Assembly (NCBI GenBank): GCA_023442465.1
Contig: JAEZZQ010000034.1
Coordinates: 62,001 to 126,000 of the forward strand
Source: Bacillota bacterium
GTDB lineage: Bacteria > Bacillota > Clostridia > Lachnospirales > Lachnospiraceae
DNA length: 64,000 nt
Direction: 5' to 3'
Shown here: positions 46,116-55,456 of the stretch, in pieces
Layout: each line of letters starts with the position of its first letter
Position numbering within the stretch: the stretch's first letter is position 1
Position numbers and translations under genes: made by a program
The notes under the pieces: model-generated
Seen by the model: the letters and a program-made list of their open reading frames with translations, nothing else
What the model was told of the DNA's origin: nothing
Database searches by the model: none

Positions 46116-46867
46116 TGAAAATTGCTGTTCGAATGGATGACATAACTCCTCGTATGGATTGGGAGAACTTTGAGAGATTTCGGGGACTCCTTAAAGAATA
46201 TGGGGTAAAGCCATTAGTAGGGATTGTTCCGGATAATAGGGATGAAAATCTGAATAAAGATAAAGGTGCAGCTTTAAACGGAGGCTCACCGGAGGAGTAC
46301 TTCTGGGAACAGGTAAAAGTGTGGAAAAGTGAAGGCTGGACGGTGGCTTTGCATGGATATCAGCACCTGTATACGCAAAAAAAGGGCGGCTGTTTTCCAT
46401 TGAACCGTTTTTCGGAGTTTGCCGGCCTAAGCTTGGAGCAGCAGAAAAGGATGCTGGACGCGGGTAAGGATATTTTCGCTTCCCATGGAATCGAAACGGA
46501 CATTTTCATGGCTCCGGCACATTCTTATGACATAAATACTCTTCGTGCACTTAAGGAATTGGGATTTATGAAGCTGACAGATGGTTTCGGCACCAAGCCG
46601 TATATGCGCGGAGGAATCACTTTCTATCCGATTTCCTTCAAGCTAAGCTGCAGCCTGAAGAAAAAACAGGGAGTTACAACCATGGTGATTCATACGAATA
46701 CCATGAAGGATTCGGATTTTGACAAATGCCGAAGGATTTTTCAGTCTGAGGAAATAATTTCTTATGAGGAATATCTAAAGCTGAAGGCGGTGAGAAGAGG
46801 ATGGATCGGAAATGCTGTCGAATATGGGATGGCATCGGTGAAGCGTTTACTGGTGAAATTTTTGTGA
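46115..46867 (+). CDS. Polysaccharide deacetylase, DUF2334-like
   Basis: A 250-residue NodB-like protein. IAVRMDDITPRMDW has the early DD metal pair; VALHGYQHLY is the H-x3-H site; IFMAPAHSYDINTLRAL and the late VIHTNTM fit the DUF2334 group. Start overlaps the formyltransferase stop (TAATG). Known members remove N- or O-acetyl groups from glycans. Which sugar it acts on is not visible. Confidence 0.8.
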   Translation: MKIAVRMDDITPRMDWENFERFRGLLKEYGVKPLVGIVPDNRDENLNKDKGAALNGGSPEEYFWEQVKVWKSEGWTVALHGYQHLYTQKKGGCFPLNRFSEFAGLSLEQQKRMLDAGKDIFASHGIETDIFMAPAHSYDINTLRALKELGFMKLTDGFGTKPYMRGGITFYPISFKLSCSLKKKQGVTTMVIHTNTMKDSDFDKCRRIFQSEEIISYEEYLKLKAVRRGWIGNAVEYGMASVKRLLVKFL

Positions 46868-46903
46868 TTTAAGGTCTGCGAAAGTGGATATGAGGTATAA
46901 ATT

Positions 46904-48043
46904 ATGATACAGCCCATTCGTATATTGCATGTATTCGGAGGAGTGAGTCTGGGAGGCGCGGAAAGCCGCATCATGGACTTATATCGCTGCATGGATAGAG
47001 AAGAAATACAGTTTGACTTCCTTGTGCATTCCGAATGTGCAGAGTCAAGAAAACCGGAATTTTATGATGAAGAGATAGGGTCGCTTGGCGGAAGGATTTT
47101 CGTGCTCCCCAAGTTTAAGGTATATAATTATATTCAGTATAAGAAAGCTGCCGCAGATTTTTTTGAGGAACATCATGAATTTGCGCTTGTACAGGGACAT
47201 ATGACCAGCACTGCTTCTATCTATCTGCCTGCTGCGAAAAAGGCGGGGATTCCAGTATCGGTTGCCCATGCGAGAAGTGCAGGAGTGGATAAGGGAGTGA
47301 AGGGCATTATTACCAGGCTTCTGCGGTTACCGTTGTTAAAACGGGCAGATTATTGTTTTGCCTGCTCAAGGGAAGCGGGAGAAGCAGTTTTTGGAAAAAA
47401 GTGGGGGGAATCAAAGAAATCGGTGGTGCTGCCCAATGCCATCGCTTCGGAGAAATATATTTTTAATAGGGAGATAAGGGATAAGATAAGGAAAGAACTA
47501 GGGGTAGAAGATTGTTATGTAATCGGACATGTAGGGCGGTTTCATTATGCGAAAAACCATGAATATTTGCTTAAGATTTTTTCGTCTCTGCACGCCGGAA
47601 TGAAGGATAGAAGCGTAAGGGCGGTACTTCTCCTCCTGGGAGACGGGGGTGGAATAGAGCTTGTGCGGCAGCAGGTTAAGGCGCTTAATCTGGAAGAAGA
47701 TGTGATTTTCATGGGGAATAAAAAGGACGTGGAAAACTATTATCAGGCGATGGACTTTTTTGTATTTCCTTCCCGTTTTGAGGGGCTCCCGGGAACCGTA
47801 GTGGAGGCGCAGGCAGCAGGACTTAGGTGCATAATATCCGATAAGATCACGCCGGAAGTGAGACTTTGCCAACTGGTTCATTACGAAAGCATAGACGAGC
47901 CTGAGGAGTTATGGGCAAAGTATATTTTAGAGAATGCCTCATACGTAAGAAGTGACATGTACGAGACGATAAAGGGAGCCGGATTCGATGTAAAGGAACA
48001 AGCGGCGAAGATGGAAGGCTTTTATAAGACCGGAAAGATGTAA
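46904..48043 (+). CDS. GT4 glycosyltransferase (EpsF-like)
   Basis: A 379-residue GT-B transferase. ILHVFGGVSLGGAESRIMDLYR opens the acceptor domain; IGHVGRFHYAKNHEYLL opens the donor domain; FEGLPGTVVEAQAAGL is the E-x7-E motif. This arrangement is like EpsF/GT1-group capsule enzymes of Firmicutes. The stop TAATGG touches an ATG of the following reading frame. Donor sugar unknown. Confidence 0.86.
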   Translation: MIQPIRILHVFGGVSLGGAESRIMDLYRCMDREEIQFDFLVHSECAESRKPEFYDEEIGSLGGRIFVLPKFKVYNYIQYKKAAADFFEEHHEFALVQGHMTSTASIYLPAAKKAGIPVSVAHARSAGVDKGVKGIITRLLRLPLLKRADYCFACSREAGEAVFGKKWGESKKSVVLPNAIASEKYIFNREIRDKIRKELGVEDCYVIGHVGRFHYAKNHEYLLKIFSSLHAGMKDRSVRAVLLLLGDGGGIELVRQQVKALNLEEDVIFMGNKKDVENYYQAMDFFVFPSRFEGLPGTVVEAQAAGLRCIISDKITPEVRLCQLVHYESIDEPEELWAKYILENASYVRSDMYETIKGAGFDVKEQAAKMEGFYKTGKM

Positions 48044-48054
48044 TGGAGGTAATC

Positions 48055-49185
48055 ATGAAGAAAAAAATCATGCTGATAGTCCCAATGCTTCATCAGGGAG
48101 GGTTCGAGAGAGTATGCGTAGCGACGGCACGGCTGTTGGAGCCGTTTTACGACGTATACATAGTGATGTTTGATTCCAAGGATATCGCTTATGATATCAA
48201 AGGGTTGAACGTGATCGACCTGCATATGGGCGTGAAAAAGGATATGGCCGGTAAGCTTTTAAACGTTCTGAAACGCAGCTTTGCAGTGAGCAGAATGAAG
48301 AAAAAGCTGAAAATAGATATTGCATACAGCTTTGGGCCGTCGGCAAATGTGGTAAATGTCTTTTCCCGCAGGAGCGAGCAGGTATGGGTAGGCATAAGAA
48401 GCTATATGGATATGGAGAACGAAGGGAAAATCAGACTGCTTTGCAGGCTTTCGGATAAAATATTATGCTGTTCCAAGTTGATCGAGGAAGAAATCCGTAC
48501 TAAATACAACTGCCAAAAGGCAATTACCGTGTATAATCCTCTTAACGTGGAGGAAATACAAAAAAACGCATCGATGCAGCAGCCCAGATTACCATGGGAA
48601 AATGCGGAGCATATTATCGTTTCCATGGGGCGGGAGGATGATGTAAAAGGCTATTGGCATTTAATGAAGAGTTTCTCACTCTTACAGAAGGACATTCCGG
48701 ATGCGAAACTGATGATTATCGGGGACGGCGATTTTGAAGAGTATCGCAGTCTCGCGAAGCGTTTGGGGATCGGTGACCACGTTTACTTCCCCGGAATGAA
48801 GAAAAATCCATTCCCTTACTTGAAGGCGGCTGAAGTTTATGTGCTTACCTCCTACAACGAAGGATTTCCGAATGCCCTTTTGGAGGCTATGGCGTTAGAA
48901 ATTCCGGTCATTGCTACAGATTGTATGACGGGGCCGGGAGAAATACTGCTAAATAGCGACTATGGCGTGCTCATACAGAATATGAGTCCTGAGAAAAACC
49001 TGGATGAGAAGTTCATTTCAGGGGAGGAGCAGGGGCTGTATGAAGAAATAAAGAGACTGATGACAGATAGGGAAAGTTACGAGCACTATAAAAAGGCCGC
49101 TATTAGACGCGCAGGCGATTTTTCGAATAAGGCTTATGTGGAGATTCTAAAGAAACAGATAGAAATGCAGATGAAGGGATACTAA
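48055..49185 (+). CDS. GT4 glycosyltransferase
   Basis: A 376-residue GT-B transferase. IMLIVPMLHQGGFERVCVATA and ARLLEP begin the acceptor domain, while YNEGFPNALLEAMALEIPVIATDCMTG is the donor motif followed by a TGPGEIL loop common to enzymes using UDP-HexNAc. The ATG at 48055 has GGAGG eight bases before it. Closest in pattern to the GT4 genes at 50252 and 54208. Confidence 0.86.
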   Translation: MKKKIMLIVPMLHQGGFERVCVATARLLEPFYDVYIVMFDSKDIAYDIKGLNVIDLHMGVKKDMAGKLLNVLKRSFAVSRMKKKLKIDIAYSFGPSANVVNVFSRRSEQVWVGIRSYMDMENEGKIRLLCRLSDKILCCSKLIEEEIRTKYNCQKAITVYNPLNVEEIQKNASMQQPRLPWENAEHIIVSMGREDDVKGYWHLMKSFSLLQKDIPDAKLMIIGDGDFEEYRSLAKRLGIGDHVYFPGMKKNPFPYLKAAEVYVLTSYNEGFPNALLEAMALEIPVIATDCMTGPGEILLNSDYGVLIQNMSPEKNLDEKFISGEEQGLYEEIKRLMTDRESYEHYKKAAIRRAGDFSNKAYVEILKKQIEMQMKGY

Positions 49186-49187
49186 AA

Positions 49188-49904
49188 GTGAAAAAGACAA
49201 TTATTGTAATGCCAATAGCGAATGAAGAGGCGACAATTGCAAAGGTTCTCGATGAAATTTTGTCGTTAGGTTATGACAATTTATACATATATCCGGTTAT
49301 GGATAATTATTCCAAAGATAAGACACAGAAGATCGTGGAAGAATTTGAGCAAAAAACAGATAAGGTAAAGCTTATTTTTTATAAAGAATCTTATGGAGTT
49401 ATCAGCTGTTACTTGGAGGGGTTTCGTCACGCGCTGGAGGATGGAGCAGAGCAAATTATCGAGATGGACGGAGGCGGAAGTCATCTTCCGGCACAGGTAC
49501 CTCAGTTTATAGAAAAATTAGAAGAAGGTTATGACTGTGTATGGGGGTCGCGTTTTGTAAAGGGCGGAGGAATAAGCAACCATCCGTTATATAGGAGAAT
49601 TTTAAGTTCAGGCGGCACTGTTTTGGCCAACGCGGTGCTGGGGACAAGATTAAAGGATATGACCAGCGGATTTGAAGGTTTCCAGAGGAATATATTGGAG
49701 AATATGGATTTGGACAAATTCCTTTCTAAGGGTCATATGTACCAGACTGAAATGAGGTATTACTGCCGTAATTACCGTACGGTAGAGGTGCCCATTCATT
49801 ATGCAGGCTCCGAATCCAGTTTTCGCATGAAGTCAGTCACCGAAGCACTCAGAATTTTATTTGAACTGAAAAAGAATGAAAAATCGGTCATGAAAAAACA
49901 ATAG
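49188..49904 (+). CDS. GT2 family glycosyltransferase (DPM1-like, soluble)
   Basis: A 238-residue GT2 starting with GTG, three bases after the previous stop, with AAGGGA upstream. IIVMPIANEEATIAKVL, PVMDNYSKDKT, YGVISCYLEGF and IIEMDGGGSHLP follow the DPM1 pattern, but the usual DADLQHP is replaced by EMDGGGSHLP. No membrane anchor is seen. It could load a polyprenyl carrier or add a sugar directly. Last gene of the 9239-49904 block; a terminator follows. Confidence 0.82.
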   Translation: MKKTIIVMPIANEEATIAKVLDEILSLGYDNLYIYPVMDNYSKDKTQKIVEEFEQKTDKVKLIFYKESYGVISCYLEGFRHALEDGAEQIIEMDGGGSHLPAQVPQFIEKLEEGYDCVWGSRFVKGGGISNHPLYRRILSSGGTVLANAVLGTRLKDMTSGFEGFQRNILENMDLDKFLSKGHMYQTEMRYYCRNYRTVEVPIHYAGSESSFRMKSVTEALRILFELKKNEKSVMKKQ

Positions 49905-49959
49905 ATGCCATATTTACATAACGTATATTTAGTAAATTATTTATAAATGGTAAAATATA

Positions 49960-49990
49960 AGAAGGATATGCGGCAGCATATTCTTCTTTT
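49960..49990 (+). terminator. Rho-independent terminator
   Basis: AGAAGGATATGC (49960-49971) pairs with GCATATTCTTCT (49976-49987) over 12 bp with one G-T, loop GGCA, followed by TTT. It sits 55 bases after the stop at 49904 and ends the third gene block. TGGTAAAAT at 49948-49956 just before it resembles an extended -10 but has no clear -35. Confidence 0.8.
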
Positions 49991-50107
49991 CATGTAATAG
50001 GAAAGTGCTCCTATTAATGAAAGATAGATGCGCAGCTACGCGCGCGGAACAAAAGCTGTGCTGCCGAAATATTTGGTCGCGAGAATGTGCGAAGCACACT
50101 TTTGTTC
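49987..50107 (+). repeat. Multi-hairpin element, copy 3 of 3
   Basis: First stem: TAATAGGA (49995-50002) with TCCTATTA (50009-50016), extended by CAT/ATG around a bulged G. GCGCAGC (50030-50036) faces GCTGTGC (50055-50061). Final hairpin TGTGC/GCACA at 50086-50098 with loop GAA is weaker than in the other copies because of one A-C mismatch, followed by TTTT. GAACAAAAG (50047-50055) is perfectly complementary to CTTTTGTTC (50099-50107). CCGCG of copies 1 and 2 is TCGCG here, which keeps pairing with CGCGG through a G-U. Confidence 0.85.
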
Positions 50108-50150
50108 TTGTATAGGCCGGCTGCCGGCACCTTTGTCATAGTATTTTAAT

Positions 50151-50179
50151 TTGCGCTTACTATATGAATGTGGTAGAAT
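50151..50179 (+). promoter_or_regulatory. Probable sigma-A promoter
   Basis: TTGCGC (50151-50156) and TAGAAT (50174-50179) are separated by 17 bases, which fits a housekeeping promoter. It lies downstream of multi-hairpin copy 3 and 70 bases before the TTG start at 50252. The rest of the 49905-50251 gap holds the terminator, copy 3 and a GCCGGC-rich palindrome near 50115. Confidence 0.6.
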
Positions 50180-50251
50180 TGGAAAGTATTATGAGGTAAA
50201 TACACAGAAGTTTTTGCGCCTGCTAAGCGAAGTCACACGAGGTATGAAGTA

Positions 50252-51367
50252 TTGGAAAAGCGAAAAATAGCGTTTCACTTAAACTGTCTGGAGCAAGGGG
50301 GAGCCGAGAGGGTAGTGTCCAATTTGGCGAATCAATTTGCGAAAGAAGGATACGAGGTGCTCATTGCCACACAGTGGTATGGAGAAAATGAATTTCAGAT
50401 AGATGAGAGGATAAGACGGGTCCATGTAGGACTGAATATAGAAGATGAGAAGAAATCGCGGGTGATGCAGTTTTTTTTAAGGATTTTCCACCTGAGAGCC
50501 TTTATGAAGAAAGAAAAGCCTGACGTTCTCATAGCCTTTGCTCAAAGAGCGAACTATAGGGCGCTGATGGCCTCCTTTTTTACGAGGGTACCTGTCATCA
50601 TATCCATTCGGACCGATCCGGTGGGGCATTATGATGCTGTCTCGGACAAGCTGCAAATACCGCTTCTGTTTCCGAGAGCGGCTGGATGTGTGTTCCAAAC
50701 GGAGGGCCAGCGGGAGTTTTTTGCTCCTTTTTTACAAAAAAAATCGCGGATCATATTGAATCCGCTGCACGATAAATATATTGGTGTTCCGAAACCCATA
50801 AGCCGTACGAAAGACGTGGTGCAGTCGGGACGGCTGGTAGATTTTAAAAATCAGCCGATGCTGCTTCAGGCATTTATCCAGGTCCATAAGAAGCATCCCG
50901 ATTATACGCTCAAGATATACGGCCCGGATTCCTTCGACGGCACGAAGGAAATTCTTGAGGGCATTATCGAAGAAAATCATGCCGGAGATTATATAAAGCT
51001 GATGGGCCGAAGCGATTCCTTGGAGAAGGACTTGACCGACGCGGCTTTATACGCTTTTTCCTCCGATTGGGAGGGACTGCCCAATGCGCTGTTAGAAGCG
51101 ATGGCATTAGGACTTCCCATCGTTGCTACCGATTGTCCCTGCGGCGGCCCGCGCACTGTAATGGAAAACGGGGTAAATGGTCTGCTGATCGAAGTTAAGG
51201 ACCAGAAGGCGTTAGAGGAGGGAATTAACAAGCTGATCGAGAATCCGGAATATGCGGAGGAGTTGGGAGATAACGCAAGAAAGATTTGTGAAATCGCCAA
51301 TTCCAAGGCGATATTTGAGCAATGGCGGGATTATATTGAGGAAATTTGCAGTAAAAATAAGCGGTAA
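50252..51367 (+). CDS. GT4 glycosyltransferase
   Basis: A 371-residue GT-B transferase with a TTG start. IAFHLNCLEQGGAERVVSNLA is the acceptor-domain signature; VQSGRLVDFKNQPMLLQAF opens the donor domain; WEGLPNALLEAMALGLP and the TDCPCGGPRTV loop are typical of N-acetylhexosamine transferases of the GT4 group. First gene after the terminator, copy 3 and a promoter, so likely the start of the fourth block. Similar to 54208. Confidence 0.86.
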   Translation: MEKRKIAFHLNCLEQGGAERVVSNLANQFAKEGYEVLIATQWYGENEFQIDERIRRVHVGLNIEDEKKSRVMQFFLRIFHLRAFMKKEKPDVLIAFAQRANYRALMASFFTRVPVIISIRTDPVGHYDAVSDKLQIPLLFPRAAGCVFQTEGQREFFAPFLQKKSRIILNPLHDKYIGVPKPISRTKDVVQSGRLVDFKNQPMLLQAFIQVHKKHPDYTLKIYGPDSFDGTKEILEGIIEENHAGDYIKLMGRSDSLEKDLTDAALYAFSSDWEGLPNALLEAMALGLPIVATDCPCGGPRTVMENGVNGLLIEVKDQKALEEGINKLIENPEYAEELGDNARKICEIANSKAIFEQWRDYIEEICSKNKR

Positions 51368-51373
51368 AGCATA

Positions 51374-51404
51374 TTAAAAGTAGAAGCAGTAAGATTACTT
51401 TTAA
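51374..51404 (+). terminator. Possible attenuator hairpin
   Basis: TTAAAAGTA (51374-51382) pairs with TACTTTTAA (51396-51404), followed by AATTTTAG. A second hairpin, TTCGGTA/TGCCGAA, follows at about 51414. Both lie in the 90-base gap before the gene at 51458 and may reduce readthrough. Confidence 0.4.
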
Positions 51405-51457
51405 AATTTTAGAATTCGGTATTTAACTGCCGAAGTAATTGATAAAGGAGCAGAAAA

Positions 51458-52213
51458 ATGTTTTCATTCGATGATTACAAGGAGATTATAAGAATTATTA
51501 AGTCCACTGGCTTGCAGGCGGATTATGAGGAGGCCCTTTACAGGGATAAGTTTATTATTATGCGCCATGACGTGGAATACAGCGTAGAGAGAGCGTACGA
51601 TTTGGCGAAAGTGGAATCCTCCATGGATTTCACCTCCACCTTCTTTTTCCAGTGGACGAATAATTCCTATAATCTGCTGTCCAGAAAAAACAGGGATATG
51701 ATATGCGATATGCATGAAAGAGGACAGAATATCGGCCTTCATTTCGCGTTGAACGGAATGACGGATATGAAGGAGGTTCGCAGACAGATTGTAAAGGAGA
51801 TGCACATGCTAAGTGAGATGCTGGGCTTTGAAATATCCCAGTTCTCAGTTCATAGACCTTCACCGGCAATTTTGGCTGAAAATATTAAACTTCCCGGTAT
51901 TATCAACGCATATCAGGATAACTTCTTTACTTTTGCGGAAAATGTAACGGAGGATTCCAAGCTCGGAGTAAAATATATGTCTGATGCCAACCATATATGG
52001 AGATACGGCTATCCCGACGAAAAGAATATCTTAGGATATGACAAAGTGCAGATTTTGACACATCCTTTCGCCTGGACGAGAAAAGGATATGACAATTATG
52101 AAAATTACAAGACGTTAGTACGCGAAAAATATATAGAACTCATCGATAGCATCGACAGAGAGTGCAAAGATTTCGCGGAATATAAGGATAGTTTTTTAGA
52201 AGCTAGTAGATAA
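51458..52213 (+). CDS. WbmS-like polysaccharide deacetylase family protein
   Basis: A 251-residue NodB-fold relative. IIMRHDVEYSVERAYDLAKVE and GQNIGLHFALNG match WbmS-type proteins of O-antigen clusters; QILTHPFAW is the late histidine motif. The early acidic site is H-D-V-E rather than D-D, and only one histidine is visible at the usual H-x3-H position, so hydrolase activity is uncertain. AAAGGAG precedes the ATG. It may instead act in sugar modification alongside the amidotransferase that follows. Confidence 0.72.
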   Translation: MFSFDDYKEIIRIIKSTGLQADYEEALYRDKFIIMRHDVEYSVERAYDLAKVESSMDFTSTFFFQWTNNSYNLLSRKNRDMICDMHERGQNIGLHFALNGMTDMKEVRRQIVKEMHMLSEMLGFEISQFSVHRPSPAILAENIKLPGIINAYQDNFFTFAENVTEDSKLGVKYMSDANHIWRYGYPDEKNILGYDKVQILTHPFAWTRKGYDNYENYKTLVREKYIELIDSIDRECKDFAEYKDSFLEASR

Positions 52214-52235
52214 GAACACGGCAGGAGGTACCGGA

Positions 52236-54140
52236 ATGTGCGGTATATGCGGATTTGTGTCGAGGCAGGATATAAAACTGGCACAACTAAAGGAAATGAA
52301 TGACACAATGTATCATAGAGGCCCTAACGACAGCGGAGAAGAAATCTATGGGCTGAAAGACGGCTATAGCGTAGGACTGGCCCAGCGTAGGCTCTCCATA
52401 CAGGATTTGTCTGCCTTAGGACATCAGCCGATGCACTCGGACAACGGGCGTATCAGCGTGGTGTTTAACGGTGAAATTTATAATTTTCATGAGCTGAGAG
52501 AGAAGTTGTCCGCTTATTCGTTTTGTTCCACTTGTGATACGGAGATAATTATCGCCGCATATTTGAAATGGGGAATAAGCTGTGTGGACTTTTTTAGTGG
52601 TATGTTCGCCATCGCCTTATTCGATAGGGAGAAAGGGGAACTGTACCTGATGCGGGATTGTATCGGAAAGAAGCCCATGTACTATATGGAGAATGGCGCT
52701 GAATTTGTTTTCGCTTCGGAGCTGAAGCCGATCATGTCCTTTCCGGGTTTTGAAAAGAAGATAAAAAAAGAAGTCATTTCCCGCTATTTGTATCAGCAGT
52801 ATATCAATGCGCCGGAGACGATTTTTGAAAATGTATACAAGCTGGAACCGGGGGCCATACTGAAGATTTCTGTGAATAGTGAATCTCGTGCCCTTACGAA
52901 AGAAACATGGAAGTATTGGGATATCAAAGATATATACGCTAAGCAAAGGCAGCATATGGTTACGGATTATGCGCAGGCCAAAGGGGAGTTGAAGGGGCTC
53001 TTAAAAAAAGCCACCGCCTCCCGGATGATAGCGGATGTTCCGCTTGGTTCCTTTTTGAGCGGTGGCTATGATTCCTCTTTGATTACAGCTATGGCGCAGG
53101 AGCATTCTTCGGAACCCGTTAAGACCTTTTCCATCGGCTTTCAGGAGGAAAAATATAATGAGGCCAAGTATGCGAAAGAAGTGGCGGATTATCTCGGGAC
53201 AAACCATACGGAGCTGTATATCGATGAAAAGCAGATGTTCGACCTCGTGGAGAGCATACCGAAGTATTATGATGAGCCCTTTGCCGACAGTTCCCAGATA
53301 CCATCTATGCTCGTTTCTGCTCTGGCAAGGGAGCACGTGACTGTGGCGCTTTCCGGTGACGGAGGCGATGAATTTTTCTGCGGCTATAATATCTATGAAA
53401 ATGTGGCTCAGGCGCAGATGCTGGATATGGCCGGAGCAGCGGTACATGGAATTTGTGGTCTTCCCCTCATAAAGCAGGCGGGACTTTCAAGGAAGCTCCC
53501 TTTTCGTGTGCGCGTTATTGCGGAGAACAGGAATAAAGAGACGAAGACGCAATTCGGTGCCAGCAATTATATCGTGCGCGCAGGCGCAATGGTAAAGAAC
53601 GATGGCAGCGAACTTCCCTGCCATTATGAGATAGAAAGCAAATATGGAGAACGTAAATGGCAGATTCGCCGGATGCTTTTAGATATGGACACTTACCTTC
53701 CGGGAGATATTCTCTGTAAGGTGGACAGAGCTTCCATGAAGTATTCTCTTGAGGCCAGATGTCCCATTCTCGATAGAGATGTTATGGAATATTCTTATAG
53801 GATTCCCCATGAGTATAAGTTTTATAAAGGGGATAAAAAACATATTTTGAAGGATATTGCGTATGACTATATACCGAAGGAGCTTTTGGACAGGCCGAAG
53901 GTGGGCTTTGGAGTGCCTCTCGACAAGTGGCTGAGAGGTCCTTTGAAGGAGCAGCTCCTTTCCTACAGCGAAAAGGATTACTTGGAAAAGCAGGGAATCT
54001 TTGATTCGGCTTATGTATCCAATATGATTCGGGAGTATATTAAGACAGGCGACGGAGGTCCCGCTACCGGTGCTAATTATTCCAAGCTTTCATGGTCCTT
54101 CTTTATATTTGAGCAGTGGTACCAATACTATTTTAGCTGA
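52236..54140 (+). CDS. asnB: Asparagine-synthase-type amidotransferase 1
   Basis: A 634-residue class II glutamine amidotransferase. Cys2 (MCGICGF) is the glutaminase nucleophile; LAQRRLSIQDLSALGHQPM and FNGEIYNFHELR complete the glutaminase half. The synthetase half has FLSGGYDSSLITA (PP-loop), ALSGDGGDEFFCGY and KVDRASMKYSLEAR. In glycan loci such proteins amidate uronic acids; UDP-GalNAcA genes lie upstream. A duplicate lies at 56544. AGGAGGTACCGGA precedes the ATG. True asparagine synthesis cannot be excluded, but two copies in one glycan locus make it less likely. Confidence 0.85.
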   Translation: MCGICGFVSRQDIKLAQLKEMNDTMYHRGPNDSGEEIYGLKDGYSVGLAQRRLSIQDLSALGHQPMHSDNGRISVVFNGEIYNFHELREKLSAYSFCSTCDTEIIIAAYLKWGISCVDFFSGMFAIALFDREKGELYLMRDCIGKKPMYYMENGAEFVFASELKPIMSFPGFEKKIKKEVISRYLYQQYINAPETIFENVYKLEPGAILKISVNSESRALTKETWKYWDIKDIYAKQRQHMVTDYAQAKGELKGLLKKATASRMIADVPLGSFLSGGYDSSLITAMAQEHSSEPVKTFSIGFQEEKYNEAKYAKEVADYLGTNHTELYIDEKQMFDLVESIPKYYDEPFADSSQIPSMLVSALAREHVTVALSGDGGDEFFCGYNIYENVAQAQMLDMAGAAVHGICGLPLIKQAGLSRKLPFRVRVIAENRNKETKTQFGASNYIVRAGAMVKNDGSELPCHYEIESKYGERKWQIRRMLLDMDTYLPGDILCKVDRASMKYSLEARCPILDRDVMEYSYRIPHEYKFYKGDKKHILKDIAYDYIPKELLDRPKVGFGVPLDKWLRGPLKEQLLSYSEKDYLEKQGIFDSAYVSNMIREYIKTGDGGPATGANYSKLSWSFFIFEQWYQYYFS

Positions 54141-54207
54141 AAATGAGGGCACTGCTTTTCGATGAGGAGGGGCGTTTAGCCCGTAAGATAAAGAAAGGAA
54201 TGGTTTT

Positions 54208-55305
54208 TTGGATAAGAAACACCTGGCTCTATTTATAAGTTCTTTGAATAAAGGCGGCTCCGAAAGAGTGTTAGTCAATCTTGCCGAATACTTTTATGCA
54301 CAGGGATACCGAGTAACTATCGTGACCCAGTACCGTTCGGAGAACGAATATCCGGTAAGCGACGGTATAAGCAGGGTTCTGTCGGATATCGACGGAGAGG
54401 AAATACGAAAGGGCAGGGCGGCCAATTTCTGCGGGCGCTTTAGGAAGCTTCGAGGCATATGGAAACAGGAAAAGCCCGACCTGATTTTATCCTTTATCGG
54501 CAAGAATAATATTATGGCGATACTGACTTCCCGCTTTCTGCACATACCGGTGGTAGTGTCGGTACGGGGCGAGCCGGAGCTGGAATATTACTCTCGCGGA
54601 CTTAGACTGGCAGCAAGATACGTCTTTCGACTGGCAGACGGCATTGTCCTGCAGACAAAAAGCTGCCTTTCGTTTTTTCCAAAAGCGGTGAACAAAAAGG
54701 CAATTATACTTAAAAACTCTCTTAATCGTGCATTTATAAAGGAAGGCTATGAAGGAGAGCGAGAGAAACAGATCGTAGCGGTGGGACGGGTGGATGCCAA
54801 CAAGAACCATGAAATGATTATCAGGGCATTTGCAGAAATTGCAGACAGATATCCGGACTATAAGCTCATCATATACGGCGAAGGACAGTTGCGGCAGAGG
54901 CTGACAGAATATGCCGGAGATTTGGGACTTTCGGAACGGATTAAGCTGCCGGGAGCCATATCTAATGTAGAGGATGCCATTTATAAGGCATCGATATTCG
55001 TACTATCCTCTTATTCCGAGGGGATGCCCAATACTCTTTTGGAGGCTATGGCTTTGGGAATACCTGTTATTTCTACGGACTGCGCGCCGGGCGGCCCTAG
55101 AGAGTTGATTGTCCATGGGGAAAACGGTCTGTTAATCGCTCCGGGTGACTGGAAGGAATTGGCGGAAAACTTGCAAAAACTATTAGATAACACGGATTAT
55201 GCAAAAAAAATGGGCAGAAATGCTTCAAAAGTGAAAGAAGAATTCAATCCGGAAATCATAAACCGGGCATGGAAAAATTATTTGGAAAAGATAATGCAAG
55301 GATAA
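54208..55305 (+). CDS. GT4 glycosyltransferase
   Basis: A 365-residue GT-B transferase with a TTG start behind AAAGGAA. LALFISSLNKGGSERVLVNLA, IVAVGRVDANKNHEMII and SEGMPNTLLEAMALGIPVIS with a TDCAPGGPREL loop place it with 50252. It is flanked by the first amidotransferase and the second copy of the 75-bp leader repeat. Sugar specificity unknown. Confidence 0.86.
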   Translation: MDKKHLALFISSLNKGGSERVLVNLAEYFYAQGYRVTIVTQYRSENEYPVSDGISRVLSDIDGEEIRKGRAANFCGRFRKLRGIWKQEKPDLILSFIGKNNIMAILTSRFLHIPVVVSVRGEPELEYYSRGLRLAARYVFRLADGIVLQTKSCLSFFPKAVNKKAIILKNSLNRAFIKEGYEGEREKQIVAVGRVDANKNHEMIIRAFAEIADRYPDYKLIIYGEGQLRQRLTEYAGDLGLSERIKLPGAISNVEDAIYKASIFVLSSYSEGMPNTLLEAMALGIPVISTDCAPGGPRELIVHGENGLLIAPGDWKELAENLQKLLDNTDYAKKMGRNASKVKEEFNPEIINRAWKNYLEKIMQG

Positions 55306-55367
55306 GTGTGAAAAGAAATCCTAAGCTGATAAAATGCATCATCTAAGAATTTCTATAATTTTACACA

Positions 55368-55456
55368 GAAGAAGACTCTCTGAGTCTTCTTCATGGATTG
55401 TTTGTGCCGCAGAGCGGCATGTTTACAAGGTTGAAAGAAGCATGGGTATAAAAATG
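55368..55456 (+). repeat. 75-bp leader repeat, copy B, with perfect 11-bp hairpin
   Basis: GAAGAAGACTC (55368-55378) pairs perfectly with GAGTCTTCTTC (55382-55392), loop TCT. Bases 55382-55456 then match 15439-15513 at 71 of 75 positions, ending on the ATG of the next gene. GCCGC AGA GCGGC forms a second small hairpin here, broken in copy A by one change. The ribosome-site region reads GAAAGAAGC here and GAAAGGAGC in copy A. Confidence 0.85.
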
